A stretch of 64,000 bases of DNA from Campanula takesimana (lineage: Eukaryota > Streptophyta > Magnoliopsida > Asterales > Campanulaceae), in the NCBI GenBank assembly GCA_026119855.1, contig JAOWBW010001315.1:62001-126000 (forward strand), in the 5' to 3' direction. The notes beneath the pieces were generated by a model. That model searched no databases and was not told where the DNA came from. It was given only the letters and a program-made list of their open reading frames with translations. Below, piece after piece: positions 1 to 10,812 of the stretch. Position 1 is the stretch's first letter; every line of letters begins with the position of its first letter. A program made the position numbers and the translations under genes.

Positions 1-498
1 AAAAGGTTATAAACAACCTAAAGTGTGGATATTTTGGAACGATTGGGTTGACCCGAAATTATCAAGACCTTCACATAGACCGTAACCCGAATGGTGGATC
101 CCAGAAAGAGTATAGGCCCTTCGCTAGGGGTTTCGGACGGCTATTAGTACAGGTGAAAAACGTTGGTCCTATACTTTGGAGACGGTATCCACTATTCCAG
201 GATTTAATCATTGAACGTGTCAAAACAAAGTGAGGTGCTTGTCCGGCTTCCTAGGTTTTGTGCTTTGCTTGCGCTTCAACCTTTTTCGAAAACAATGTTG
301 TTTCAAAGTCTTATACTTTTCTTCTCTTTGTGCTTCTATTCTTGTACATAAAAGAAAGCCCATTTCAAAAATTTAAAACATTCTTTTTCCAATCCATTTT
401 TGTAGAGGGAGAATCTCGCTTCTTTTTCTAGCGCGACATTCAAGGTCAATTCCAGACATTACTTTGATCAAGGTCTACTCCGGATTCTCTCATCAAGC
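1..498 (+). other. Internal leader upstream of gag
   Basis: Non-coding stretch between the unseen primer-binding site and the gag start at 499. It is T-rich around 240-420. No convincing reading frame or structured repeat was seen. Confidence 0.4.
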
Positions 499-1284
499 AT
501 GGCCAACAGCGGACAGAAATCAGGAAATGGAACCAGGGGCTTGTCCAAATTTAGACCAAGCCCAGAGTTTGAAGAATGGTTCGATAGGCGCCTAGAAGCC
601 CATACAAAAGTTCTACTGCGAAACCTACACATGTTCCAACAATGGGTGTTTGACTGCATGGATGCTTTCATGACGAATCAATCAAATCAAAATCAAATTT
701 GGGCAGCAAAGCTGTATGGACCAATTGAAGCAACTCCACCTGGAAATCTCTATCCAAGTGCTCCTATTTTTCAGACCCCGGCACGTATGTCCACTCACCC
801 TAATGTCACAGTTGAAGATGACTGTCCAGAGTTGCCTGCTACCTGGGATGAGATTATGGCTCTAGAATTTGCTTGGCAATTGAAAGTCTCCCACAGGGAA
901 GACCATTCACCTGAAGAAATGAATCCCAAGAACTTTCCATGCCGTGACCCAAGAAAGGGGAAAGATCCGCTAGTCGACGATTCATCCACAATCAAGATCG
1001 ATGCTATAGAGGTTCCTGTCATGAACAAGGTCGAACATTCTGTACCAAGGGTGGAAGGTTATACCCCCAAACATCAAAAGGAAGTTAGGAACTTCGACAA
1101 GTATGATATCCCCCAATCTGGAATGTTCCATCACTTGGTTGAATGTGGAATGTTAAGCCCCCTCGAGGATTATCAGCCACCACATGTATTGCCCGAAGAT
1201 TGGGACCATTCTAAGTCTTGCAACTATCACAAGTTTACGGGGCATACCACAGATGAATGTTTCTCACTCCGTCATGCTATATAG
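499..1284 (+). CDS. Gag-like protein of the gag-only Ty3 element (261 aa)
   Basis: Structural capsid-type protein of a Ty3 retrotransposon, expected in cytoplasmic virus-like particles. The ATG at 499 has a good context (AAGCATGGCC). The C-terminus (about residues 241-261) carries CNYHKFTGHTTDECFSLRHA, the C-x2-H-x4-H-x4-C knuckle variant found at the end of many Tat-type Gag proteins. The stop at 1282-1284 falls inside that motif: the same frame continues as DLFDLGVIKKPLNQSQ to a second stop near 1333, so the original protein was probably about 17 residues longer. The N-terminus (RPSPEFEEWFDRRLEAH) is charged, with no signal peptide or membrane segment. No pol follows. Capsid function is inferred from the knuckle and position only. 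Confidence 0.7.
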   Translation: MANSGQKSGNGTRGLSKFRPSPEFEEWFDRRLEAHTKVLLRNLHMFQQWVFDCMDAFMTNQSNQNQIWAAKLYGPIEATPPGNLYPSAPIFQTPARMSTHPNVTVEDDCPELPATWDEIMALEFAWQLKVSHREDHSPEEMNPKNFPCRDPRKGKDPLVDDSSTIKIDAIEVPVMNKVEHSVPRVEGYTPKHQKEVRNFDKYDIPQSGMFHHLVECGMLSPLEDYQPPHVLPEDWDHSKSCNYHKFTGHTTDECFSLRHAI

Positions 1285-3028
1285 GATCTCTTCGACCTAG
1301 GGGTAATCAAGAAACCCCTAAACCAGTCTCAGTGACGTGTTGTGAAGGTTATCCTAGGGGCTCACTGAGCCCCAAGGAAGGAGTTCTCTTTTGTTAGATG
1401 ATGACCGCAGTTTATCAACTCGAGGAAATGTTTTGCTAATAATGGAAGTTTACCGACCCGAGGGATTATGTCTCCTTTTGCTGTGAATAGGGCACACCGC
1501 CCAACTCTAATCCCTTTTGCTTTCAGGCCCTTCCTAAAATGCGTTCACACTTCTTTTGCTTTCCAACTCCATGCTTGCGTGTCATCTTTTCTGTAATATA
1601 TTTATTTGCTTTCTTGTCTTGTAAATATGTTTTCAGTTAATGAACTCACGCTATAATCAAGTGCCTTCATAATCACATATTTTATAAATTTGGTCCCACA
1701 AATGATTAATCGCACTTAATTAAAAGAAAACGATAATAAACGGGACTAATTTTAGACTGCGATTAATTGAGGTGAGAACTAGGGTTGACAGTGCTCAATG
1801 GAATTCACAAACGAAGGCAATCAACGAAGTTCACGAAGGCGATCGACAAAGTCATCCGACGAACGAAGATTTCAGGGTGCAATCAAGGGCATAATCAAAG
1901 AGGCCAATCAAATGGTAAAGGCCGAAGATTATCACAGTCATGCCAACGCAAGTGTCGGCGATTTTCCTTTAATGTATGATGCATTGTAAATTCTCGCATA
2001 TTTTATGTTTATGTTTTTGTAAAAATTTTTGTATTCCGCACGCTATGATGTTTTTTCTTGAGTGCAAAAAAAAAAAAAAAAAAATCGAAAGAGTGCAAAA
2101 AATGGGAGGTAAAAAAAAAAAGATGAAGAAGCATTATTCATTTATTTTGGTACATATTACATTCGCTTTGTTATTTAATTCAATTGTTTTAGAAAGGATA
2201 TTGCGACACTACAAATTCATGTGTGTGCCGTCAACGATGGCAATTGGCATTTCATTATGAAGATTTCATCACTTGTTGCACCAAGGCAAGGCATGGACCG
2301 AGGGTCCGACAATCTCATGTGACGTCATCAATTTCAAGGAGCACCGCGTATGCGAGGCCAATCTGCACTAAAGAAGATCTCGATCTTTCAACTTTGGGCA
2401 AGCACCATCAACGACGACAACTGGTGTCTTTTGTTGGAGACCAACATGCTCTGCCAAACCCTTACACTGAGGGAGCCCTGCAGCCAAAGGTCATACAGCC
2501 TCTAATCAATCTCAGAAAGTGCGACAACAACGACAAGGACCTCCCACCCATGAGGTCAACAGGCGGTGATAATTATGATAGTTATTTGATGGTGTTCTCA
2601 TCTCGATTTGTCACGGTCTAATCTGAGTCCAAATAAATCTTTTCAAAAAAATAGAAATTAACTTTTGATTTTGAAGCACTTGACCATTAATGTGAATTCT
2701 AATCTTGAGTCATTGATTTCGAATGCGAGCAATTTCCTCGAGTCTAGGGGGCTTCCCCCTACTCTCGTCCTTCCGTCAATTTTTTCTGCGCAAACACAAT
2801 GTCAAAGATCCCACGGGATCTTTCTTTGCTTTCCCAAAACACTGGCCTTGTGCCTTCCCCAGTCAATTCCTGTAAATTGTCACAGCAAGGGAGGCGAGGG
2901 AATGTGATCCTCTGACTCTCAAAATCGGGAAGTATGCTTAAATGAATGAATGTGAACTGGGGCTGCGCGTCAGGATTCAGAAATGATAGATGGGTTCCCC
3001 GTTAATGCAAAATGTCTCAGGGGTAGGA
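1285..3028 (+). other. Non-coding interior of the gag-only Ty3 element
   Basis: No gene could be supported. It holds the short in-frame gag extension (1285-1333), an A homopolymer near 2065-2083 and several short open frames without recognisable domains (for example 1798-1989 and 2223-2621) that I regard as chance. Confidence 0.5.
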
Positions 3029-3870
3029 CAACTCTCACAGATAGTTGGTCCTTGGAAGTTTTAACATCAACAATCATCAGAATTTGTGAGACAACCGTCA
3101 TAGATGGTTAGGTCCCTTTCAAGAGAATCATCGGAGGGAAGTTTCTCAGATAAGTAATTGGGCCACAGGTCATAAAGCTCAATCACCGGCAATACTGGGG
3201 TTGTGTATAATTGGTTAATTTCTCGAAGACAGTTGAGTTCCACCATCAAAGCGTCGAATGCAAATATGACTATCACATTGTGTGAGCTACTCCCAGCAGT
3301 GGAACATCAAATCTGTAACAACTCTCATAGACACTTAGGTCCCTTATGTGTGGATCATCAGAACACAGCGCCATCTCGGATTGATAGTATGGCCCGCAAA
3401 GCTCAAAGCTCGTTTCTTTGGCAACATCAGGATTGTGCCCCGCCGAACAACTCTCAGAGACAGTTGATTCCTCAAAGAAGGAGTATTGAATGTCAGAAAA
3501 CGTGAATTATGATCAGCAGCAAATCATCGAATGTGGGATGACTCTCATAGACAGTCGGTCCCTTAATGTGGGAATCAATAGAAACAAAGTGCCATCTCGG
3601 ATTGTCAGTATGGCCCGCAAAGCTCAAAGCTCTTTCTTTAGCAACATCGGGATTGTGTCCCGCCGAGTAACTCTCAAAGACAGTTGACCCCCTACCGATT
3701 GGGTATCGCATGTCAGGAATTGTGAATTGCCTCCGACAGAGAAGCATCGAATGATTGAACAACTCTCAAAGACAGTTGACTCCCTACCGATTGGGTATCG
3801 CATGGCAGAAATTGTGAAGTACCTTCGACAGCGAGACATCGAACATTTGAATAACTCGCAATGACAGTTA
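3029..3870 (+). repeat. Dispersed hairpin repeat family 1 (CAACT-N9-AGTTG), 8 copies
   Basis: Eight related blocks centred on CAACT-ctcnnagac-AGTTG occur at 3029, 3093, about 3319, 3448, 3540, 3669, 3760 and 3852, spaced 60-230 bp apart and embedded in longer imperfect repeats (for example 3669-3750 against 3760-3840). In seven of eight the two arms stay complementary although the bases change: CAACT/AGTTG, AACC/GGTT, GACT/AGTC, TAACT/AGTTA. The copy near 3319 has lost pairing. Function unknown. Confidence 0.7.
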
Positions 3871-4631
3871 GAGCCCCTAAGCCAAAACATAAAGTGGTCT
3901 CGATACTACAGTTTGGATCAACATGAGATTCACCCTTCAAGTGAAACAAGAGCTTCATATGCCAGATTCAGGGGCTTGTCCTATAACATGACTGGGGCTT
4001 CCGTAGCCAACATCTGAGGTCGATCTTTGAATGACACTGGGGCTTCACCAACAAGAATGTTGAGGGTTGATATCATAAAGAACAAATGGGGCTTCTACAG
4101 CCAACATCTGGGGCAATTCAAAGCAATCCACCAGGAGAGACACCGTCGAGTAAACTTGATCAAATGGGTGTAGAGAATTGACCTTTCGAGTACTCGTGCT
4201 AGGCCTCCAACCTCGCTTCACCATATATCTCACCATGACTCTCGTTCCTCGCAAAGTCTTCAAAAGAAAAATGCACAGTTCATTCCTTTCTCGATTTTCC
4301 CTCTTTGCACATAAACATTTTGTTCATTTCATAAAAAGCAAAGGCTGAAATGCAAGCAATGCACACGTGTCAAAAAAAATGAAAAAAAAAAAAAGAGAGA
4401 GTGTTTTCAATTCTGAAAGAAAGATGGCGAAATTTAAATTTCAAAATCATTTGCAAAGGAAATCCTCGTTTGAAGTCCTTCAACCATCAATGACAATGAG
4501 AAGTTTTTGAAGTGAAAAATGCGTGCTATGATATTGCATACTTGTGAAAATCTTTTGCAGGTGTCCAAATCTAATCCCATGCAGGTACCCCATCGCAAGA
4601 AGGGTCATCTCCAACAAATGGTCTTTCAAAC

Positions 4632-5540
4632 AAAATGTGTTTTTCGAGTTTTTCACAAACTCGAACTACGTAAGGTCTGATTCCCGAAAGGGATACGTAG
4701 GCAGCTTGCTTCGGCGAGTCCGACCACAAACATATCGAAATGATGGAAAGCGAGCAGTTCTCAACGTGATATGTTCTTTATCTCTCGATATTTTAATCAT
4801 GATGTTTTGGTTGCATGTATGACACACTCTCCGCACATGAATGTCACGATATATATGTATGCTTGTGAAAGGTCTTATGCAGGTACTCAAATCCAATCTC
4901 CGAGGCCAGGTCACGTCCAAACCCCTCAAGAAAGGTCTTCTTCAACATCACACCACATCTGTTCCAATCAAAATGTGTTTTTCGAGTTTTTCACAAACTC
5001 GAACTACGTAAGGTCTGATTCCCGAAAGGGATACGTAGGCAGCTTGCTTCGGCGAGTCCGACCACAAACACATCGAAATGATGGAAAGCGAGCAGTTCTC
5101 AACGTGATATGTTCTTTATCTCTCGATATTTTAATCATGATGTTTTGGTTGCATGTATGACACACTCTCCGCACATGAATGTCACGATATATATGTATGC
5201 TTGTGAAAGGTCTTATGCAGGTACTCAAATCCAATCTCTGAGGCCAAGTCACGTCCAAACCCCTCAAGAAAGGTCTTCTTCAACATCACACCACATCTGT
5301 TCCAATCAAAATGTGTTTTTCGAGTTTTTCACAAACTCGAACTACGTAAGGTCTGATTCCCGAAAGGGATACGTAGGCAGCTTGCTTCGGCGAGTCCGAC
5401 CACAAACACATCGAAATGATGGAAAACGAGCAGTTCTCAACGTGATATGTTCTTTATCTCTCGATCTTTTAATCATGATGATTTGGTTGCGTGTATGACA
5501 CACTCTCTGCACATGAATGTCACGATATCACTTGTATATT
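4632..5540 (+). repeat. 338-bp direct tandem repeat, about 2.7 units, plus a fourth partial copy at 5693
   Basis: The block beginning AAAATGTGTTTTTCGAG starts at 4632, 4970 and 5308, an exact 338-bp period with very few differences. The third unit fades after about 5540. A shorter copy restarts at 5693 (385 bp later) and runs to about 5820. Each unit carries one copy of the GNRA hairpin block described separately. Confidence 0.9.
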
Positions 5541-7734
5541 GCATACTTGTGAAATTTTCTGCATGAATATTTTCAACACCCACTGCATCTCATGCACACA
5601 ATAACTCTGCTCATTCCATTCCACTTACCAAGAAATCCATCGACATGTTTCTGCTTAGGGAATTCAGTTTTTCGATGTTCCAAACTCCAATCAAAATGTG
5701 TTTTTCGAGTTTTTCACAAACTCGAACTACGTATGGTCTGATTCCCGAAAGGGATACGTAGGAAGCTTGTTTCACTGAGTCCGACCACAAACACATCGAA
5801 ATGATGGAAAGGGAGCTTGTCCATAAACGCCTCAAAAGGTTGAAAAGAAGCTTGTCCATGCACACATCGAAGCAATCCGTAGAAACTCGAGATGGCCTCC
5901 CGCCAAATCCAAACGAGTCCCGACATGAAATCATGATAATTAGATTGCTCTCCTCAAGTCAAGAATAAAAAATCTCATCACACAACAACTATAAAGCTAA
6001 AGGATCCGAAAATGGCAGCAGCTTGCAGCGTATCCTTGATTTATCAACTATGAATGTGTGTTGAATTTTAGAGCATCTTGTTCTTACTATGCCATTATCA
6101 TATCATGTCATATATGATGTTGCACCCCCACTCCCAGCATGTCATTTTCACATCCATATACTTATCATGCTAACATCGTAATTGTAGCCACCATCACGTC
6201 AAATCTAATCAAAATCTTTGGTAAAAACGTGAATTTACAAAAAGAAAAGAAATTTGTGCACCTACATCACAATCAAAAATCAAATGCAATTGGCACTAGC
6301 ATAAGTACTTTTGTGGCTTGCAAATGTTTATGCTTGAACAGGTGCGCTCCCGAACTTATCAACCCCGTTCTTGCCCGACAGTGGTTCATTGTAAGGCGAA
6401 GCTCAAAAACTCATTATGCATCAATCTCAAAGCTAAAGGATCGGAGAAAAATCACAACGTGCAGCGTATCCTTGTTTTATTTCATGATGTTTCTCTTGAT
6501 TGTTGAAATGTCTTGAATTTCGAAACATTTGGTTACTTCCGATCTATTCGGTTACACCCGAATTTGACCGTTTCGAAAAATTTGGTAACTTCCGGTCTAT
6601 TCGGGCACCCGAATTTGACCTTTTCAAAACATTTGGTTACTTCCGGTCTATTCGGTTACACCCAAATTTGACCTTTTCAAAAATTTGGTTACTTCCGGTC
6701 TATTCGGGCACCCGAATTTGACCTTTTCAAAAAATTTGGTTACTTCCGGTCTATTCGGGCACCCGAATTTGACCTTTTCAAAACATTTGGTTACTTCCGG
6801 TCTATTCGGTTACACCCGAATTTGACCTTTTCGAAAAGTTTGGTTACTTCCGGTCAATTTGGTTATCCCCTAATTTGACTTTTCAAAACATTCAGTTACT
6901 TTGGTCTGTTTGGCATCCCCGAATTAGACTCCTCTAATGATTATATCTCTTTGACTTATAGGCCGACGAACCCCCTAGAAGTCTCCTCAATCTCTTTGAC
7001 TTATAGGCCGATGAACCCCCTAGAGTCCCATCAATATCATTAACTGATAGGCCGACCAACCCCCTAGAAGTCATCACCCTCCATTTCAATGATTTGTTTG
7101 CCCAGGTCTGTTCGGTCACCCCCGAATTCGACCTCCTCGAATTATGTTTGGTTACCTCTTGGTTCGCTCGAAGGCTCGAGTTGAATCTCCCCGTTGAACT
7201 ACGTGACTGGTCTGATTCCCATGCGGGATACGTAGGCAGCCTGTCACCTCAGGCACGACCACCCCCTTCTTCTCAAAATGCTTGGTTACCCCGGTCTGTT
7301 CGGCCGTCCCCCGAATTTGACCCCCCTCGAATGTTTGGTTACTTTCTGGTCCGCTCGAGCGCTCGGGTTGGATCTTCCTCAGAACTACGCCCCGACTTGA
7401 TTCCTAAAAGGGATACGTAGGCAGCTCGATAACAAGAGTTTCAGTCGGACGTTCTATCGAATATGATGTTACCTCGACCCCGGCTCAGAGATGTATGTGA
7501 TCTCACCAACCCATAAGCCGTTCATCCATTCCAATCTAGACTCAAAGATGTATGTGATCTCATCAACTCATAAGTCTATCATCCATCCGCATCCATCCGA
7601 ACTACGATTGGTCTGATTCTCGCAAGAGATACGTAGGAATCTCGGGTTCCCGAGTTCGACCATTTGATTGTGTTTGCTTGCTTGCTTGAGTAGAACTACG
7701 GAGGCTTGATTCCCGCAAGGGATACGTAGGAAGC
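4663..7734 (+). repeat. Dispersed GNRA-tetraloop hairpin block, 8 copies
   Basis: Copies at 4663-4705, 5001-5043, 5339-5381, 5724-5766, 7196-7240, 7382-7425, 7599-7642 and 7693-7734. Each reads GAACTACG, a spacer ending in TTGATT or CTGATT, a short inner hairpin, then ATACGTAGG. The outer arms CTACG(T) and (A)CGTAG pair. The inner hairpin is TCCC-GAAA-GGGA in copies 1-4, TCCC-GCAA-GGGA in copy 8, TCTC-GCAA-GAGA in copy 7, TCCT-AAAA-GGGA in copy 6 and TCCC-ATGC-GGGA in copy 5. The first three forms have a GNRA tetraloop. Loop and stem vary while pairing is kept. Confidence 0.85.
6517..6915 (+). repeat. Tandem array of about 50-60-bp units with TTCGG/CCGAA arms
   Basis: About seven units of the form TTTGGTTACTTCCGGTCTATTCGG followed by GCACCCGAA or TTACACCCGAA, then TTTGACCTTTTC. 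Short and long versions of the middle alternate. Most units can fold as TTCGGG-ca-CCCGAA or TTCGG-ttaca-CCGAA. Diverged relatives continue at about 7107-7360. Confidence 0.8.
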
Positions 7735-7821
7735 CCTACTTTGGGCTCAGCCGTCGAACCCTAGATGAGATCGGTTGTCTATATTGGATCGTCGAATCCC
7801 CTTTACATCACAAGTGAATTC

Positions 7822-7833
7822 GACGAGGGGCTC
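7822..7833 (+). other. Polypurine tract of the gag-only Ty3 element
   Basis: GACGAGGGGCTC immediately precedes TGTAGACACC of the 3' LTR. A G-rich tract in this position is the usual plus-strand primer for LTR elements. Confidence 0.6.
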
Positions 7834-10598
7834 TGTAGACACCCCGATCTCGCACCCCTAAAACCAACCATTTGATTCGGTCTAAGCGCGATAATTGACC
7901 TAAAACCCTAGATTTGGCAGTTCGGGATTACCGAACGCCTTATCGGTGGATCGGATGGAAAACCATGTCCGGATTCATGATCAGGGCTCAAAACCGAGTA
8001 AACAGGCGTATTCTTCGAAAATTGAGCGTCGGGACCCTACGGCGGGCCCCGCACCCCTAGAGCGCCCATTACCGGTCATCCCTTGCATTTAAAATTATAT
8101 TATTTTATTCCTTACTCTTTAACATAATCTAGATATGCCATCTTGACCAGAAAATTGAGAAGAGCAACTTTTGTGTTGGGCCCGCGGACAACCGGGACAC
8201 CGGAACGCGCACGATGGAGCAGTTGCAAGCTGTTGCGGAGCGGGAAGACGGAGCCGGAAAATCATGCATGTTTACTCCCAGATTTTCTGGACATATGGCT
8301 GCATTAGGGGGGGTCACATGGGCCAAAAATCAACCAAAAATGGACAAGTGGCATTCAAAAAGTGGAAATTACACAAAGTCAAGACAATACCATCACTTTT
8401 GGCCATTTTTTCCACCCCTCTTGCATGAATTTCGGGCAAGCAACCACCACCCCCCATACTACCCCTACTCTAGGGGCATTTTGGTCAAAAAACTTACCTC
8501 CCTCCTCCATATACTCCCTTTGTTGATCCAAGAAAGGGGGGTCATTCAACAAGGGGAACACATTCATAACACTACACACTCCCTCCATACACTTTCACTC
8601 TTGCTCTTACTACCACCATTCCACCACCACTACCAACACTCCTCCACCACATCTCCACTACTAAACCACCACCCAAACACCTCAAACAACCCCTTCAAAT
8701 CTCAAGCAACAACAACAACAAGCAACAACAACAACAATAACAACAACCACAACCACAACCACAACAACAACTTTAACTCAAATCAACAACAATCAAAAAA
8801 AAAAAAAGTCTTCCCTTGGAGACAAAGGAAGCACACCACCCTCTCTTAATCTAGGTAAGTTTCCTTTTTATATATCATAGATTTGATGAAATGTAAGTTT
8901 AAATGAGTTGTTTGGGAATCTAGTCAACTAGTGACTAGATTCCCCTTATTACCTATGTAATCTATGTTTTTACTTTGTAAATAAACATGTTCTATATATT
9001 CTAAATGTTCATACTTCAGTCCTAGCATGTGTATATATGTCTTGAGTTCATTTTGGTGTTAATCTCATGCTTTAGATCTCAAATCCCAGCAAGATATAGT
9101 CCATTTGCTCAGCATGTGTATATTTTGCCCTCATCTCCTTCTTTGTTGTTTATTCTCATTTTTATTTATGTTTGTTCATAAATAGACACATTATAATGTT
9201 AATAATATATCAATAAACAATTTCCCTAAGTTCCATGGGTTTGTTCCAAGTTTATGCCATGTTTTGACCTCCATCTTCATGCCATATATAATCTGCCCAG
9301 CATGTTTAGTTTCAACCAAGGATTTTGATGTGCTGTTTTCTCTATCATAACTTTGTTTATAGATCTAGATCAAAACACAAAAGTTGTTCATAATGTGTTA
9401 AAGTACATTCTTGTGAAGTTTCATATTCATATTACATGTTTATAATAGGTTTTCATGCTTATGTTTGAGTTCTAGATGTGCTGTCCAGTGTATCTTTCTC
9501 TGTACCATGCTGCCTTCTTGTATTTAAAACTCTGTCAAAACCTGGTCTTTTGGATTAAGTCAGAACACAAATTTTGTTCCCAACGAACTAAGGAAATTGT
9601 AATATTTTTTATATATTTTTTGTACCTGTAAAAGTTCCATTCTTCCTCTCTTGTTTAGACCACCAAATTTCAGACACTGTACTTCCAGCTTCTGACATTA
9701 AAATGTCAGAGATATTTTGAGCAACTTAAACATACTTTCTTGGCTCCAAATTTTTGTATATTCATTATAAATATGTGTTCTTCAACTTTAATTTTTGGTG
9801 TTTCTTCAGATTCACTAGTTAAAATAGTTAAAATTGGTGATCAATGTGCCATGTTTCCTGTGAATATTTTCTGGGCAGATTTTGTGATGCATTTTCTTGT
9901 CAATATTTGGGGTCAAAATTTAATCCAAAAAATCCATAAAAACTTCACAATGATATCTAACATTCAGGGAGCAATCCCCAATTTGTAGTTTTGGATTTGG
10001 GTTACTTTAGGGCAGGTACCGCGGCTCGTGACGGACAACGACGACGTCAAGATCCACAAACGCTCCGTCGCGAGGACATTCATTTTATTTATGGGATTTG
10101 TTTCCCACTTTTTGTGTATACATGTATATCCCCTACTGTACATAATTCCCCTCCCCGTGGACGTTTTTTTCTTTTTTAACACGTTCAAAACCATTTTCTA
10201 ACACCAATCGGGAAATCCACCCAAACCGATTCCCGGTTGTGAATTAAAATGAACGTACCTAGACTAGGAGACTCCTCTGTACATAACGCACGTTTTTTCT
10301 AAAAGTTAGGACATAAAACGCATCTATCAAAAGGCAAATAAAATGAAGCGTAGGCGGAAGCATGCTAGAGACCGTAAGGGCGAGCGGAGTGCTGCTAATC
10401 ACCTTCTCCTCTCGTAACTTAGCCCCCGAACCCACTTCTTTTTCTCAACAAAGGTTTTATCTCTATTTTCCTTAATAAAATGAGGTGGCGACTCTCTGAT
10501 TTTCAAAACCAAAGGAGGTTAACCATTTTGAGAAACCGAGCGGATTCCAGCCGCGTTTCGCACGGATCCCCACGCGGGTACGGGCGCGGGCTCTCACA
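7834..10598 (+). repeat. 3' LTR (2,765 bp) of the gag-only Ty3 element
   Basis: Starts TGTAGACACC and ends CTCTCACA, so the termini are TGT...ACA. The first 230 bp are GC-rich. A C/A-rich segment (about 8560-8800) with long runs of CAA/CAC follows and could be the 5' untranslated leader of the transcript. TCTAG|GTAAGT at 8851-8860 is a consensus splice donor, and a plausible acceptor (TTTAGGGCAG) ends at 10015, suggesting a leader intron of about 1.16 kb inside the LTR; this is inference. The end was placed where the sequence switches to the antisense reading frame at 10603. The partner LTR is off-window, so the boundaries rest on terminal motifs. Confidence 0.75.
8560..8800 (+). promoter_or_regulatory. 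CA/CAA-rich leader segment inside the LTR
   Basis: A strongly C/A-biased strand with repeated CCACCA, ACAACAACA and ACCACAACC. It lies just upstream of the splice-donor-like site at 8855. Unstructured CAA-rich leaders can favour ribosome loading; that role is inferred from composition alone. Confidence 0.35.
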
Positions 10599-10602
10599 AT
10601 AA

Positions 10603-10812
10603 GCTTGCACATCTCTTCGTCCAGATGCCTACAGCGTTGAAGCCCGGGCTGCTCATTCCTTAGTCCCGTATTCTGACAAGGGCTTGAGACTGATTCAAAG
10701 CCGAGAATGCAAGGCAGGTAATCGGCCATGGGTCCCTCCGTCTATCCAGGAAGGAAATCTTGACGACCTCATTGCCAAGGCCGAGGAGGAGGCTAGTGCT
10801 GATATCGATTAG
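10603..10812 (+). pseudogene. C-terminal part of a plus-strand (antisense) reading frame downstream of Ty3 integrase
   Basis: Open from the transposon junction to TAG at 10810-10812, 69 codons, coding-like in composition. It reads LRPDAYSVEARAAHSLVPYS near the start and ends in an acidic tail (IAKAEEEASADID). It runs opposite to the surrounding Ty3 pol, between integrase and the expected 3' LTR, where some Tat elements (for example maize Grande) carry an antisense gene. The upstream part was separated by the insertion at 10598. I do not recognise the protein. Confidence 0.45.

Larger units (their letters stand above)
1..10598 (+). mobile_element. Gag-only (TR-GAG/LARD-type) Ty3/Tat-like LTR retrotransposon, 5' end outside window
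   Basis: The interior (1-7833) holds one gag-type reading frame and no readable protease, reverse transcriptase, RNase H or integrase, so the element must depend on a relative for movement. A purine-rich tract (7822-7833) precedes TGTAGACACC at 7834, the start of a 2,765-bp 3' LTR that ends CTCTCACA at 10598. TGTAGACACC-type ends and the CxYH gag knuckle are features I associate with the Tat/Ogre branch of Ty3 elements (lineage is inference). The 5' LTR, primer-binding site and left target duplication lie off-window. The right flank at 10599 is the interior of an older minus-strand Ty3 element, so this copy is a nested insertion. About 5 kb of the interior is hairpin-rich repeats. Confidence 0.85.

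Noticed and set aside
2223..2621. 132-codon plus-strand open frame
   Set aside because: No domain, no start context, low-complexity composition; lies in the non-coding interior of the gag-only element.
4632..5540. Regular repeats as a possible CRISPR array
   Set aside because: The units are direct 338-bp tandems without unique spacers, in a plant retrotransposon interior.
8214..8849. 211-codon plus-strand open frame in the LTR
   Set aside because: Its C-terminal half is only Asn/His/Thr from CAA/CAC repeats; explained by the C/A-rich leader.
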